Source: Arthrobacter pullicola
Lineage (GTDB): Bacteria; Actinomycetota; Actinomycetes; Actinomycetales; Micrococcaceae
DNA length: 64,000 nucleotides
Assembly: GCF_014836875.1 (NCBI RefSeq)
Contig: NZ_JACSQC010000007.1
Span: forward strand, 126,555 to 190,554
Reading direction: 5' to 3'
Made by a program: the position numbers and the translations under genes. Of the stretch, positions 63,974 to 64,000 are shown in pieces. Every line of letters begins with the position of its first letter. The stretch's first letter is position 1. The notes beneath the pieces were generated by a model, which saw only the letters and a list, made by a program, of their open reading frames with translations, did not search any database and was not told where the DNA came from.

Positions 63974-64000
63974 ATGGTGGATTCAACAACTAGGTGGAGG
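63974..64000 (+). CDS. Start of a gene running out of the window
   Basis: ATG at 63974 opens a frame, MVDSTTRWR, that continues past the end. Only the leaderless-type hexamer supports it, so product and reality are uncertain. Confidence 0.3.

Overview
The window is a chromosomal stretch of a high-GC actinobacterium, most likely a Micrococcaceae member close to Arthrobacter. Support comes from family-restricted actinobacterial proteins (DUF4192, DUF7455, SepH, DUF4193, DUF3093, DUF5998, DUF3710, DUF3159), a fused CydDC, a GlxR-like operator and many GTG/TTG starts. I see no rRNA, tRNA, CRISPR array, insertion sequence or prophage. Genus assignment is inference from gene content, not from a marker search.

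Layout. 1-7 kb: end of a tricorn/S41 protease gene, OsmC, a small membrane protein, the E2 (sucB/dlaT) and E3 (lpdA) genes of the 2-oxoacid dehydrogenases, and leucyl aminopeptidase. 6.9-15 kb: PAC2 protein, MFS transporter, DUF4192, the primary sigma factor sigA, then an accessory two-gene unit (MFS transporter plus a racemase-fold protein without the family's catalytic cysteines) behind a cluster of palindromes and a 16-bp tandem repeat. 15-33 kb: DUF7455, parE, an M56 protease/BlaI-type repressor pair divergent from cydA-cydB-cydDC, a double-GNAT protein, a DtxR/MntR-type regulator, a glycine-betaine ABC transporter (proXWV type), and parC. 33-46.7 kb: a Pat-like GNAT/acyl-CoA-synthetase fusion, DUF5998, a phosphodiesterase, thymidine kinase, sepH, DUF4193, DUF3093, dut, DUF3710, an OB-fold protein, DUF3159, two TrkA-type K+ channel regulators and a TRAM RNA methyltransferase. 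46.9-52 kb: acnA and dxs. 52-64 kb is more variable: oxidoreductases, a lone winged-helix-like protein, an internally deleted TMEM175 protein, UvrA2, an ACR3-like carrier, an AlkD-like protein, DUF2231, a reductase gene interrupted by a stop codon, a PanE-like reductase, a LysE exporter and an AraC regulator.

Links between genes. The most notable is a 17-bp palindrome, TTCTAC-N5-GTAGAA. It occurs three times between the BlaI-type repressor gene and cydA, and once more 18 kb away, upstream of the 115-residue membrane protein gene at 1253-1600. This suggests that the BlaI/M56 pair controls cytochrome bd and that the small membrane protein belongs to the same regulon. A second window-wide pattern is a TANNNT hexamer placed 6 or 7 bases before a start codon at nine genes, as expected for leaderless transcripts. 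Many start codons were set by Shine-Dalgarno sites or by this pattern rather than by the longest open frame.
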